From JAXDJJ01 sp034665745 (GTDB taxonomy: Bacteria > Actinomycetota > CADDZG01 > WHSQ01): a DNA stretch of 31,681 nucleotides. The notes under the pieces were generated by a model. That model made no database searches, had not been told where the DNA came from, and worked only from the letters and a program-made list of their open reading frames with translations. Position 1 is the stretch's first letter, and each line of letters begins with the position of its first letter. A program made the translations under genes and the position numbers. This document shows, piece by piece, positions 15,725 to 23,834 of the stretch. The stretch covers positions 1 to 31,681 of the forward strand of contig JAXDJJ010000064.1 in assembly GCA_034665745.1 (NCBI GenBank). Reading direction: 5' to 3'.

Positions 15725-15761
15725 CGTCGGATCCTTTCCTTGTGGCGATCTGTCATCAGTT

Positions 15762-15791
15762 GGGAACTTGTTTGCGCATGCAAGTATTCCC
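15762..15791. promoter_or_regulatory. Inverted repeat between pirin and Fe-S protein genes
   Basis: GGGAACTTG (15762-15770) pairs with CAAG-TA-TTCCC (15781-15791), with a two-base insert in one arm. A second small repeat TTGC/GCAA lies inside. Its place in the divergent region, upstream of a -10-like TAGGCT (15801-15806), suggests an operator controlling one or both genes. Confidence 0.45.
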
Positions 15792-15813
15792 GCCCTGGAT
15801 TAGGCTGAAGGAC

Positions 15814-16278
15814 GTGAAGCAAGACGAGCATCCTGAAGAAGCGGGCGTTCCACGCCGCAAGGGGCCGACGCGTACCTATGAGCGTGAAGAACTCACCGTC
15901 ATCTGGGACGCCAGCCGGTGCACGCATGTCGCGGAGTGCCTGGTCGCCCTCCCAGAGGTCTTTGATGTCACTAGACGGCCTTGGATCGAGGTGGATGCAG
16001 CCGACGCGGATCAAGTCGCCGCCGCGATCCGTAAGTGCCCAACAGGCGCTCTGAAATTTGAGGCGAGGCGTGGGTTTCCAGACGAGGAGCCCGATGAAGT
16101 TACGACGGTTCGGGCCGGCCACCTCGGCCCGCTCTACATCCGCGGAAAAGTTCGCTTAGAAGACGGGCACGGACGACTGATCGCAGAGGAAACCCGCGTC
16201 GCCCTGTGCAGGTGTGGAGCCAGCGAGAACAAGCCTTATTGCGACAACAGCCATCGCCTTTTGGTCAAGGACCGGTGA
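15814..16278 (+). CDS. Ferredoxin-like (Fer4_19) and CDGSH iron-sulfur protein
   Basis: This is a 154-residue two-domain iron-sulfur protein. The N-terminal divergent 4Fe-4S mono-cluster domain (about 20-85) has Cys36, Cys42 and Cys75 in SRCTHVAEC and KCPTGAL. The C-terminal CDGSH-type domain has Cys132, Cys134, Cys143 and His147 (CRCGASENKPYCDNSH), matching the three-Cys/one-His 2Fe-2S signature with CDN in place of CDG. It is likely a small electron-transfer or redox-sensing protein. I start it at the GTG because TAGGCT ends 7 nt before it (leaderless); in-frame ATGs at 15718 and 15778 overlap the pirin start or the inverted repeat and lack ribosome binding sites. It is convergent with the next gene (3-bp gap). 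Confidence 0.87.
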   Translation: MKQDEHPEEAGVPRRKGPTRTYEREELTVIWDASRCTHVAECLVALPEVFDVTRRPWIEVDAADADQVAAAIRKCPTGALKFEARRGFPDEEPDEVTTVRAGHLGPLYIRGKVRLEDGHGRLIAEETRVALCRCGASENKPYCDNSHRLLVKDR

Positions 16279-16281
16279 CGG

Positions 16282-16929
16282 CTATCTCGTAGTTCTGGCG
16301 AAGCGCGTATGCACCACGGACGACGAGGGGATGAACTCGGTGCACTCGTAACCGTCACTGCCCTCGAGATGATCGAAGAGGCGCTCGCCTCCGCCAAGCA
16401 GGATCGGCACGATCGCAACATGCATCTCGTCGATCAAACCCGCCCGGAGGTATTGCTGGATCGTGGAGGCCCCCCCACCGAGCCTGACGTCCTTGCCGTC
16501 GGCAGCGTCGAACGCGTGCTCGAGCACTGATTCGATACCGCCGCTGACGAAGTTGAACGTGGTTCCACCTTTCATCTCGATCGGTGAACGCGGGTGGTGG
16601 GTGAGCACGAACACAGGGTGGTGGTACGGCGGCTCTTCGCCCCACCATCCTTTCCATCCTGAGTCCAGCCACGGGCCTCGGACGGGCCCGAACATGTTGC
16701 GGCCCATGATGGTTGCACCGATGCCGATGTCGCCTTCAGCGAGGAACGCGTCATCGATCCCATCATCGCCACCGTCTTCGCCGATCATCTTGCGGCCCGT
16801 ACGCGTCGCGAATACCCATTCATGCAATCGCTCGGCGCCGGCTCCGAGAGGGTCATCGAGATTCTGGTTCGGCCCGGCCGCGAAACCGTCGAGCGACATG
16901 GCGAGGTTGTGCACACGGAGCTTCGGCAT
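16282..16929 (-). CDS. Dihydrofolate reductase-like protein (RibD_C family), second copy type
   Basis: This is a 215-residue RibD_C/dihydrofolate-reductase-like protein. It has LRVHNLAMSLDGFAAG, ATIMGRNMFGPVRGPW, PVFVLTHHPRSPI, FNFVSGG and the NADPH-site stretch LGGGASTIQQYLRAGLIDEMHVAIVPILLGGGERLF. It belongs to a different subgroup from the reductase-like protein at 12302, to which it is only distantly similar. The start is the ATG at 16929, whose protein begins at the conserved N-terminal strand; the frame extends far upstream only as a shadow of the ligase gene. It is divergent from the acyl-CoA ligase (55-bp gap). The substrate is unknown. Confidence 0.85.
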   Translation of the reverse strand: MPKLRVHNLAMSLDGFAAGPNQNLDDPLGAGAERLHEWVFATRTGRKMIGEDGGDDGIDDAFLAEGDIGIGATIMGRNMFGPVRGPWLDSGWKGWWGEEPPYHHPVFVLTHHPRSPIEMKGGTTFNFVSGGIESVLEHAFDAADGKDVRLGGGASTIQQYLRAGLIDEMHVAIVPILLGGGERLFDHLEGSDGYECTEFIPSSSVVHTRFARTTR

Positions 16930-16984
16930 CGAGGGGCTTCCTACACTAGCCTTCGGGGCTTCACGCCAAGCACTGGAGGTGGGC

Positions 16985-18550
16985 ATGATCTTTCGGAGTC
17001 CGTATACCGATGTCGAGATACCTGACCAGAGTCTCTCGGCCTTCGTCCTTGCTGGGGCAGCCGAGCGCGGGGACAAGCCGGCGCTTATCGATGGGCCGAC
17101 CGGTCGCACCCTGACGTACGCGGAACTCGCCAAGGGAGTCGAACGACTTGCTGCGGGGTTGGCCGAACGTGGCTTCAAGAAGGGCGATGTGTTCGCGATC
17201 TTCTCCCCGAACGTCCCCGAGTACGCACTCGCATTCCTCGGAGTCGCAGCGGCGGGCGGGGTTTCGACCACCTTGAACCCGTTGTACACGGCGGACGAGA
17301 TCGCCTTCCAGCTGAACGACTCGAAAGCGAAGTACCTGCTTACGATCCCGCAGTTCCTAGATCGCGCTCAAGAGGCCGTGGCGAGGAGCGCAGTTGAAGA
17401 GATCTTCGTTTTCGGCGAGGCCGAGGGAGCGACTCCATTCACGGATCTCCTGGCGAGCACAGAGGAACCACCGATAGTCGAGATCGACCCAGCTAAAGAC
17501 CTCCTCGTGCTCCCATATTCGAGCGGCACCACCGGTTTGCCCAAGGGCGTGATGCTGACGCATCGCAACCTCGTCGCGAACATCTGCCAAGCAGCTGCAC
17601 CGCACTCGACGAGTGACCGTGATGTCGTCATCGGGGTGCTGCCGTTCTTCCATATCTATGGACTAACGGTGATCATGAACATCGCTATCAGTCTCGGCGC
17701 GACGGTCGTGACGATGCCGCGGTTCGATCTCGAAGAGTTCCTGACATTGCTGCAAGACCACAAGGTGACGCGTGCCTATCTCGTGCCGCCGATCATCCTT
17801 GCCCTTGCGAAGCACCCGATCGTCGACAAGTACGACCTCTCGAACCTCGAAGTGATCATGTCCGGCGCTGCCCCCTTGGGCCAAGAACTTCAGGACAGCG
17901 CGCAGGCCCGCGTCAGCGCGGTTGTGATGCAGGGATACGGCCTTACCGAAACGAGTCCCGTGACGCACATGAACCCGGACGAACCGGGGAAGGGCAGAGC
18001 CGGTTCGATCGGCTTCCTCATCCCGAACACCGAAGCCAAGATCGTCGATCCAGAGACTGGTGACGAGCTCGACGCGAACGGGACCGGTGAGGTCTGGATC
18101 CGCGGCCCCCAGGTCATGAAGGGCTACCTGAACAATCCGGAAGCAACAGCTCACACCATCGATGACGAGGGATGGCTCCACACGGGCGATATCGGTTACG
18201 TCGACGACGACGGCTACACGTTCCTGGTGGACAGGCTCAAAGAACTCATCAAGTACAAGGGTTTCCAGGTGCCGCCGGCGGAGCTCGAGGCGATCCTTCT
18301 CGGACATCCTTCGATCGCCGACGCAGCGGTCATCCCCGTACCGGATGAGGAGGCAGGTGAGATCCCCAAGGCCTACATCGTGAAGAGCACCGAGATCTCC
18401 GAAGACGAGATCATGAGCTACGTCGCCGAGCGTGTGGCGCCGCACAAGAAGATCAGGCGGGTCGAATTCGTCGAAGAGATCCCGAAATCGGCCTCGGGCA
18501 AGATCCTGCGCCGGATCCTCGTCGACAAGGAGCGGGCAGCGAACGCTTGA
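16985..18550 (+). CDS. 4-coumarate-CoA ligase-like acyl-CoA synthetase
   Basis: This is a 521-residue adenylate-forming enzyme that activates a carboxylic acid with ATP and transfers it to CoA. It shows the P-loop-like YSSGTTGLPKG (178-188), the aromatic motif YGLTETSPV, the hinge region GWLHTGDIGYVDDDG with VDRLKELIKYKG, and catalytic Lys506 in KSASGKILRR. The 4CL/long-chain subgroup is suggested by FHIYGL and SGAAPLG. The acid is not predictable; aryl propenoic or medium/long-chain fatty acids are options. The ATG has GGAGG 6 nt upstream. It is followed 22 bp later by the VOC gene in the same direction. Confidence 0.92.
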   Translation: MIFRSPYTDVEIPDQSLSAFVLAGAAERGDKPALIDGPTGRTLTYAELAKGVERLAAGLAERGFKKGDVFAIFSPNVPEYALAFLGVAAAGGVSTTLNPLYTADEIAFQLNDSKAKYLLTIPQFLDRAQEAVARSAVEEIFVFGEAEGATPFTDLLASTEEPPIVEIDPAKDLLVLPYSSGTTGLPKGVMLTHRNLVANICQAAAPHSTSDRDVVIGVLPFFHIYGLTVIMNIAISLGATVVTMPRFDLEEFLTLLQDHKVTRAYLVPPIILALAKHPIVDKYDLSNLEVIMSGAAPLGQELQDSAQARVSAVVMQGYGLTETSPVTHMNPDEPGKGRAGSIGFLIPNTEAKIVDPETGDELDANGTGEVWIRGPQVMKGYLNNPEATAHTIDDEGWLHTGDIGYVDDDGYTFLVDRLKELIKYKGFQVPPAELEAILLGHPSIADAAVIPVPDEEAGEIPKAYIVKSTEISEDEIMSYVAERVAPHKKIRRVEFVEEIPKSASGKILRRILVDKERAANA

Positions 18551-18572
18551 CCACCGAGGGAAGGATCCACGC

Positions 18573-19043
18573 ATGCAGAAGATCGTTACGAACCTGTGGT
18601 TCGACACGGAGGCCGAAGAAGCAGCGAAGTTCTACATCTCGATCTTGGGAGGCAAGATCACGGATGTCTCTCACTATGGTGAAGCAGGGCCGCGCGAAGC
18701 AGGCATGGTCCTTACGGTGTCGTTCGAGCTTGGCGACGGGCAGATATTCACCGCGATCAACGGTGGGCCGGAGTTCCCCTTCACCGAAGCCATCTCGTTG
18801 CTCGTCAACTGCGATAGCCAGGAGGAGATCGACACGCTGTGGGCCAAGTTCACCGACGGGGGAGAAGAGGTCCAGTGCGGGTGGCTCAAGGACCGCTACG
18901 GGCTCTCGTGGCAGATCGTGCCCCGGGCCATCATCGGCTTGCTTCAAGGGGAGAACCCAGAGGGAGCGAACAGAGCGATGAAGGCGATGCTCGGGATGAA
19001 GAAGATCGACATCGCAGCTATGCAGGCCGCCTACGACGGCTGA
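18573..19043 (+). CDS. VOC (PhnB-like) family protein
   Basis: This is a 156-residue vicinal-oxygen-chelate protein of the PhnB/3-demethylubiquinone-methyltransferase-like group. It begins MQKIVTNLWFDTEAEEAAKFY, has GQIFTAINGGPEFPFTEAISLLV and the typical CGWLKDRYGLSWQIVP near the end. Such proteins form dimers of babbb folds; their enzymatic roles are mostly untested. The GAGGGAAGG box 8 nt upstream fixes the start. It lies 22 bp after the ligase and may be in its operon. Confidence 0.88.
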   Translation: MQKIVTNLWFDTEAEEAAKFYISILGGKITDVSHYGEAGPREAGMVLTVSFELGDGQIFTAINGGPEFPFTEAISLLVNCDSQEEIDTLWAKFTDGGEEVQCGWLKDRYGLSWQIVPRAIIGLLQGENPEGANRAMKAMLGMKKIDIAAMQAAYDG

Positions 19044-19220
19044 CCGCATCCGGGCGCTTCGTAGCCCCTCCAAGACGAGAAAGAGCAGGTCAGAGCTAGG
19101 TTTCTGGCCCTCGCGACCGTAGACTTTGGGGGTCAGCACGATCGAGTGGAACGTTGAGATCGAGTCTGGGTACCGGCGCCTCTCTGACCTTCGTTCATTA
19201 GGTATGTGAGGTGAGTCTCC
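19044..19220 (+). other. 177-bp leader region of the cold-shock gene
   Basis: No gene is visible. The region ends with GAGGTGAG as ribosome binding site. A long untranslated leader would fit a cold-shock-type gene, but I see no conserved cold box, and the promoter could not be fixed. Confidence 0.3.
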
Positions 19221-19424
19221 ATGGAGAACGGAACCGTTACGTCGTTCGATAAGGCGAAGGGCGAAGGCTGGATCGTCCCGGCCGAAGGCTCGAGGAACCT
19301 CTTCGTCCACCAACGCAACATCCTCGATACCGTCAAGACTCTTCAGGTGAACGCGAAAGTCACCTATGAATCGCGTACGAACTCGAAGGGCCTCGAGGCC
19401 ATCAACGTAGCGCTGGCCAAGTAA
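19221..19424 (+). CDS. Cold-shock-domain nucleic acid-binding protein
   Basis: This is a 67-residue single-domain OB-fold protein. The strand-1/RNP1 region reads NGTVTSFDKAKGEGWIVP and RNP2 reads NLFVHQRNI, both somewhat divergent from the canonical KGFGFI and DVFVH. The C-terminal part (KVTYESRTNSKGLEAINVALAK) matches the end of CspA-like domains. It should bind single-stranded RNA or DNA as a chaperone. The start is supported by GAGGTGAG. It is convergent with the ceramidase-like gene, 28 bp away; the short gap holds CCGAGCTCGG and a T-rich tail that could weakly terminate. Confidence 0.9.
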   Translation: MENGTVTSFDKAKGEGWIVPAEGSRNLFVHQRNILDTVKTLQVNAKVTYESRTNSKGLEAINVALAK

Positions 19425-19452
19425 CCACTCGTACCGAGCTCGGGGTTCTTGT

Positions 19453-21363
19453 TTAGCGGTGAGGTGGTTGGTGTCCTGGGTGCAATGGCACCCCTGCGAG
19501 CGGGCCAACGCCCACGCGCCCGTCGGTCTCGGCTTCGATCCCGTACGGGGATAAGTGCGTGTTCTCACGTGTGCATGCAGGGTCGGTCGTCCAGAGATTC
19601 TTTCCGGCAAGCTCTGCTGCAACGCACGCTACCCACGGGGCGAACACACTCGAGATCGACACTGTCTCTTCGTAGTGTCCTTCGCCGCACGTGTCGGCCT
19701 CGTTGACCCCTACCGGAACCGGCCCTGTTCCATCGTGACCATCGAATGGCACAGAGAACATGTGGAAGTCGTAGCCCGGGATGATGTAGCCGAGCTCGTC
19801 CTGGCCGAGGCCTAGAACGAACACGTTGCGGGCACCGAACTGATCGCGGATCACGGGTTCGAAGGGCCGACCCGTGTCGGCTTGAGGACATTCCGGTCGT
19901 CCATATCCGCCCAGCTCGATCTCGGGGGAGAGCTCGCCGGGGACCGTGAGGAACACGGCTGCGGTGTCGCCCTCGACGCCGTCGAGTGTGACGGCCACCA
20001 TCTCGGTCTTGACCTGGGAGCCTTCCTCGTCGACCTCGACGCCCTCGGTGTGCCCGCTAGGTTCGGATCCCCATGACTCTCCACCAAGGAAGGTCGGGAT
20101 GTCGAAGATGCCTCGTGCGTTGAGTGCCCGCAGGCCGTTGTTGTCTGAATCCATATAGAACTGACGGCGCGCCGCATGCAAGCCGGTGATCTCTTCGGGT
20201 TCGGTGGTGGCAAGCGCGTCGATCGCAGACTCGGCCACGAACTCGCCGATGGCGAAGGTCCGGTCCCAGCTCTCGGCAGATCCATACCCCGGGATGTCAA
20301 CGCCGAGGGGAGTCTGAAGTCCACCAACCGCTCCGGAGAAATAGACGGCGGTACCACCAAGCTCTTGCTCGAGCGTTTCTCGGGCGCCGTGAGCGAAGTC
20401 GGAGGACACGAGTTGGTTATTCGATCCGCGTGATTCCGGGTGGTTCGACCAGTTGACCAGCGTGCCGATCGTCGAGCCATCCGAACGGATGAACTGGGCG
20501 GTATTGACCTCGGGGTCGGTGACTATCGGCGGTCGAGAGTCACGGATCGGGACAGGGGGAGCCCCCACCGCCAACTTCACCCGAGCGGCCTCACGTGAGA
20601 CGTAAGCGTCGTGAACCGCGTCGATGATCTGCGACCTGATGAAGGCTTGATAGGCAGGGAACTTGCCGTCGGTGTTGAGATACAGCTGCCCCCAGTAGCC
20701 CATCGTGTCGACCCCTTCATGGGTGTGCGTCGAAGACACGACAAGCTGATCGATGTTCATCTCCGGGTATCGGATGGCCATCTCGGCCCGTGCCCGCTGC
20801 ACCTCGATGTTGAATAATCCGACGACGTCGAGCGAGACCATCGCGACCGTCTGTGCTGCTGAGTCGAGTACCACGGCACGTGCCCAGGTGTCGTCGTGCA
20901 TGCCGAGCGTGCACTTGGCTCCGAACCCGGCATTCGCGAAGACTCCATCCCATTTCCCGGACGAGTCGGGATCGCCGACGATGGTCACGCCTCGGACGGA
21001 CCACGCGCCCCCGGTTCTATGGGCGTCACCCACGGAGTTCCAAGGCTGGTCGACGTGAGGTTCCGGTTTCTCACCTTTAGGTGGGTCGCCATCGAGGATG
21101 GGGCCGAGATTGTCGTTGTTGAGCCCCGACATGCACCCGTTGTCATCCAGGTCGGAATAGGGCTCGCCCCACACTCCCGTCCGGGGGTGCGGTGTGAAGT
21201 ACTGAGCCCACTCCGTGGGTGGCTGGCCGACGGGTGTGATCGCGCGGGTGCCGAAGCCCACCAATAAAGGTGCGGGGGAATCGGTCGCGCTGGCGGCGGC
21301 CGGGAGGACGCAGAGGACGGCGATCGTGCCCACGAGCAGCGAAGTGAGGAGGCGCCTGAGCAT
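19453..21363 (-). CDS. Secreted neutral/alkaline ceramidase-like hydrolase
   Basis: This 636-residue protein has a signal peptide (about 1-26, ending AAASA). It resembles the N-terminal catalytic domain of neutral/alkaline ceramidases: LLVGFGTRAITP, a zinc-ligand motif STHTHEG (His213, His215), NWSNHPES and YFSGAVGG. The family cleaves the N-acyl bond of ceramides, but this branch of secreted actinobacterial proteins has no tested substrate known to me. Two insertions, SDLDDNGCM (about 70-78) and MDSDNNGLRAL, look like Asp/Asn-rich calcium-binding loops. The start at 21363 is chosen because the protein then begins with a proper signal peptide; further upstream the frame enters the divergent catalase gene. 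There is no strong ribosome binding site. Confidence 0.8.
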   Translation of the reverse strand: MLRRLLTSLLVGTIAVLCVLPAAASATDSPAPLLVGFGTRAITPVGQPPTEWAQYFTPHPRTGVWGEPYSDLDDNGCMSGLNNDNLGPILDGDPPKGEKPEPHVDQPWNSVGDAHRTGGAWSVRGVTIVGDPDSSGKWDGVFANAGFGAKCTLGMHDDTWARAVVLDSAAQTVAMVSLDVVGLFNIEVQRARAEMAIRYPEMNIDQLVVSSTHTHEGVDTMGYWGQLYLNTDGKFPAYQAFIRSQIIDAVHDAYVSREAARVKLAVGAPPVPIRDSRPPIVTDPEVNTAQFIRSDGSTIGTLVNWSNHPESRGSNNQLVSSDFAHGARETLEQELGGTAVYFSGAVGGLQTPLGVDIPGYGSAESWDRTFAIGEFVAESAIDALATTEPEEITGLHAARRQFYMDSDNNGLRALNARGIFDIPTFLGGESWGSEPSGHTEGVEVDEEGSQVKTEMVAVTLDGVEGDTAAVFLTVPGELSPEIELGGYGRPECPQADTGRPFEPVIRDQFGARNVFVLGLGQDELGYIIPGYDFHMFSVPFDGHDGTGPVPVGVNEADTCGEGHYEETVSISSVFAPWVACVAAELAGKNLWTTDPACTRENTHLSPYGIEAETDGRVGVGPLAGVPLHPGHQPPHR

Positions 21364-21434
21364 CTTGGCCTGATTCGCCCCTTTTGCGGTTAATCCTCCC
21401 TCGCAGGACACAGTCTCGGCCGTAATCTCTCTGG
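21364..21434. promoter_or_regulatory. 71-bp divergent promoter region; leaderless -10 for catalase gene
   Basis: TAATCT (21423-21428) ends 6 nt before the GTG of the catalase-like gene, which has no ribosome binding site, so that gene is probably leaderless. No convincing -35 or inverted repeat is seen. Confidence 0.45.
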
Positions 21435-22346
21435 GTGCGAGAACAGGCGGAACGGATCGTGGACACGATGAATGCGATCCATGGCACCCATGACGGTTTC
21501 CGGGCGGTGCACGCCAAGGGACTTTGTTGCCGCGGCACCTTCGTTGCGACAGAGGCGGCAAGGTCTTTGTCGGTCGCTCAACATCTGCAAGGGGGCGAGG
21601 TGCCCGTCACCTTGAGGTTCTCGAATGGTGCCGGGAAGCCGACCCGTGCGGATGGAGCGAAGGACGAGCGTGGGATCGCAGTGAAGTTCCATCTCCCCGA
21701 CGGCACCACTACGGACATGGTCGGCCTCACCCTTCCCGTGTTCTTCGTGCGGACCCCGGAGGATTTTCTGTCGCTCTTGGAGGCCCAGCGCCCCGATCCC
21801 GAGACCGGCAAAGCCGACCTCGAGCGGGTTGCTGCATTCGCTGCGGAGCACCCTGAGACCCAGCGCGCGTTCGGGTTCGCGATGCTCTCGATGTCGCCGG
21901 CGAGTTTCGCCCACTGCACGTTCTTCGGGATCCACGCGTTCCGATACACCGCCGCAGACGGAACCAAGAGGTGGCTGCGCTACCGGTGGGTCCCTATCGC
22001 CGGTGAGGCAACGTTGACCGATGAGGAGACGCGCGCCTTGGGCCGGGACTATCTACGTGACGACTTGATCGCACGCCTAGCCGAGGGGCCGATCTCGTTC
22101 GAGCTCAGGTTCCAAGTTGGCGAAGGGGGTGATGATCCCAACGACGCGACGATGCCGTGGCCCGAGGAGCGGGAGCTAGTTGTGGCTGGTCACCTAACCG
22201 TCGATGAGTTCACGGAAGACGAGTGCAACGCGATGATCTTCGACCCAGGACGACTCACCGATGGGATCGAGAGGTCGGACGATCCGATCCTTCATATGCG
22301 CTCCGAGGCTTACTCGGTGTCGTACGAGAGGCGCACCAAGAGCTGA
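21435..22346 (+). CDS. Catalase-family haem peroxidase (small, SrpA-like)
   Basis: This 303-residue protein has the catalase fold but is much shorter than true catalases (about 480 or more). It has the distal His26 in RAVHAKGLCCRGTF, VTLRFSNG, the stretch DERGIAVKFHLPDG and the proximal R-x3-Y motif Arg289/Tyr293 in HMRSEAYSVSYERR, whose Tyr should ligate haem. Small members such as SrpA usually act as organic peroxidases rather than strong catalases. No signal peptide is evident. The start is a GTG with a well-placed -10 and no ribosome binding site. It ends 3 bp from the stop of the convergent oxidoreductase gene. Two adjacent Cys (31-32) by the catalytic His are unusual. Confidence 0.88.
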   Translation: MREQAERIVDTMNAIHGTHDGFRAVHAKGLCCRGTFVATEAARSLSVAQHLQGGEVPVTLRFSNGAGKPTRADGAKDERGIAVKFHLPDGTTTDMVGLTLPVFFVRTPEDFLSLLEAQRPDPETGKADLERVAAFAAEHPETQRAFGFAMLSMSPASFAHCTFFGIHAFRYTAADGTKRWLRYRWVPIAGEATLTDEETRALGRDYLRDDLIARLAEGPISFELRFQVGEGGDDPNDATMPWPEERELVVAGHLTVDEFTEDECNAMIFDPGRLTDGIERSDDPILHMRSEAYSVSYERRTKS

Positions 22347-22349
22347 ACC

Positions 22350-23345
22350 TCAGACCTTGAGAACCAGCTTCCCGATGTTCTCTCCCTTGAAGAGCTTGCT
22401 CAATGCATCGGGGAACGTCTCGAGACCTTCCACGATGTCCTCACGGTGTTTGAGTTTGCCCTCTGCCATCCACCCGGCCATCTCGATAGCGGCGTGTGCA
22501 TAGCGATCTGCGTAGTCGAAGACGACGAAACCTTCCATGCGGGCCCGGTTGACGAGCAACGACATGTAGTTCGAAGGACCCTTCATCGGTCCCTCGCTGT
22601 TGTATTGCGATATAGCTCCACAGATGACGATGCGCGCATGCCGCGCCAACCTGCCGAGTACAGCATCCAGAATTTCGCCGCCGACATTGTCGAAGTAGAC
22701 GTCGATCCCTTTAGGGCAGTGTTGCTTCAGCGCTGCTCTCACATCTTCGGACTTGTAGTCGATGGCAGCATCGAAACCGAGGTCGTCGACGATCCACTTG
22801 CACTTCTCGGCCCCACCGGCGATACCGATGACGTGACAGCCCTTCACCTTGGCTATCTGACCGGCCACTGAGCCGACCGCTCCAGCAGCTCCAGAGACGA
22901 CGACGACATCGCCTTCTTTGGGCTCTCCCACATCCAGGAGACCGAAGTAGGCGGTCATCCCCGGCATGCCCAGGGCTCCGAGGTAGACCGGAAGAGGAAC
23001 GAGAGCGGGATCGACCTTGATCACACCGGCGCCATCGGAGACGGCGTGTTCCTGCGCTCCGAAGACACCGACGACGGTGTCGCCGACGTCGAACCCGGGG
23101 TTGTTGGAGGACTCGACGGTGCCGGCGCCAAGAGCGCGCATGACTTCGCCGATCTGTACCGGCGGGACGTATGAGCGACCCTCGTTCATCCATCCGCGCA
23201 TCGCCGGGTCGAGCGACAGGTACTCGACCTTCACGCGGAACTGCCCGTCACCTGGTTCTGGAAGGGGTTCCGAAGTGAAGTCGAAGTTCTCACGCGTCGC
23301 CATCCCAACCGGTCGAGACGCCAAACGGAACTGACGGTTGCTCAT
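22350..23345 (-). CDS. NADP-dependent oxidoreductase (MDR superfamily, leukotriene-B4-dehydrogenase type)
   Basis: This is a 331-residue medium-chain dehydrogenase/reductase without zinc-binding cysteines. The nucleotide-binding motif is SGAAGAVGSVAGQIAK (about 151-166), followed by GIAGGAEKCKW and YFDNVGGEILDAVL. The N-terminal SNRQFRLASRPVG and SLDPAMRGWM match the YncB/curcumin-reductase-like double-bond reductases, which reduce alpha,beta-unsaturated ketones. The ATG overlaps the TGA of the cupin gene (ATGA), so it is co-translated as the second gene of an operon. The physiological substrate is unknown. Confidence 0.92.
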   Translation of the reverse strand: MSNRQFRLASRPVGMATRENFDFTSEPLPEPGDGQFRVKVEYLSLDPAMRGWMNEGRSYVPPVQIGEVMRALGAGTVESSNNPGFDVGDTVVGVFGAQEHAVSDGAGVIKVDPALVPLPVYLGALGMPGMTAYFGLLDVGEPKEGDVVVVSGAAGAVGSVAGQIAKVKGCHVIGIAGGAEKCKWIVDDLGFDAAIDYKSEDVRAALKQHCPKGIDVYFDNVGGEILDAVLGRLARHARIVICGAISQYNSEGPMKGPSNYMSLLVNRARMEGFVVFDYADRYAHAAIEMAGWMAEGKLKHREDIVEGLETFPDALSKLFKGENIGKLVLKV

Positions 23346-23749
23346 GACTGACCATCCGTAAGGCCGAGGAGCTCGAGGAGTCCCTGACGGGGGGGACTGA
23401 ACACATCGAGCTCGAGACAAGTCGTGTCGTAGGTGCGTGCCCCGTGGGGCACGTTAGGCGGGATGTGGATCGCGTCACCACGCTTGACCATGCGCTTGTC
23501 CCCACCGACCTCGAACTCGAACTCACCCTCGATGACGATCGTGATCTGTTCTTCGTCGTGCCAGTGGACGGGCGCCACCGTGTTGGGCTCGAATGAAACG
23601 AAGTTGACCATCATGCGTTCGCCGAGGACTGGCTGGAAGTTCAAACCGGGCACGATCTCGATCTGGTCCAACGCATCCCACCTGACGAACGATCCACCCT
23701 CTTCGGCTTGGGCGGTCGTCTGAGCGAAGTAGCGCTTCTCGTCGGGCAT
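23342..23749 (-). CDS. Single-domain cupin protein
   Basis: This is a 135-residue protein with one beta-barrel. Metal-binding motif 1 has His62, His64 and Glu67 (VHWHDEEQITIVIEGEFE) and motif 2 has His102 (IPPNVPHGA), so a metal-dependent role such as dioxygenase, isomerase or ligand sensor is possible. The ATG at 23749 is preceded by AAAGGGGCC; the frame upstream overlaps the divergent Dabb gene. First gene of the operon with the NADP oxidoreductase, and its promoter lies at the GACCGGTC repeat. Confidence 0.87.
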   Translation of the reverse strand: MPDEKRYFAQTTAQAEEGGSFVRWDALDQIEIVPGLNFQPVLGERMMVNFVSFEPNTVAPVHWHDEEQITIVIEGEFEFEVGGDKRMVKRGDAIHIPPNVPHGARTYDTTCLELDVFSPPRQGLLELLGLTDGQS

Positions 23750-23779
23750 GTGGCCCCTTTCGGGTCGGGATAAGTGGTG

Positions 23780-23812
23780 GACCGGTCTAATGTCGGCGAG
23801 TCTAGACCGGTC
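23780..23812. promoter_or_regulatory. Perfect 10-bp inverted repeat, candidate operator
   Basis: GACCGGTCTA (23780-23789) and TAGACCGGTC (23803-23812) are exact inverted copies separated by 13 bp. Each arm contains the self-complementary octamer GACCGGTC. It lies in the 85-bp divergent region between the cupin operon and the Dabb gene, about 20-30 bp from each start, so a dimeric repressor (TetR-like by appearance) could control both directions. No such regulator is encoded in the window. Confidence 0.62.
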
Positions 23813-23834
23813 GTCGTTGCGAGATGGGGGAGCT

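Noticed and set aside
16463..16984. N-terminal extension of the acyl-CoA ligase
   Set aside because: It runs antisense through the RibD_C-like gene; the ATG at 16985 has GGAGG and gives normal family length.
14776..17100. Additional GACCGGTC copies near 14782 and 17096
   Set aside because: Both lie within coding sequence as single octamers without the second arm, expected by chance in GC-rich DNA.
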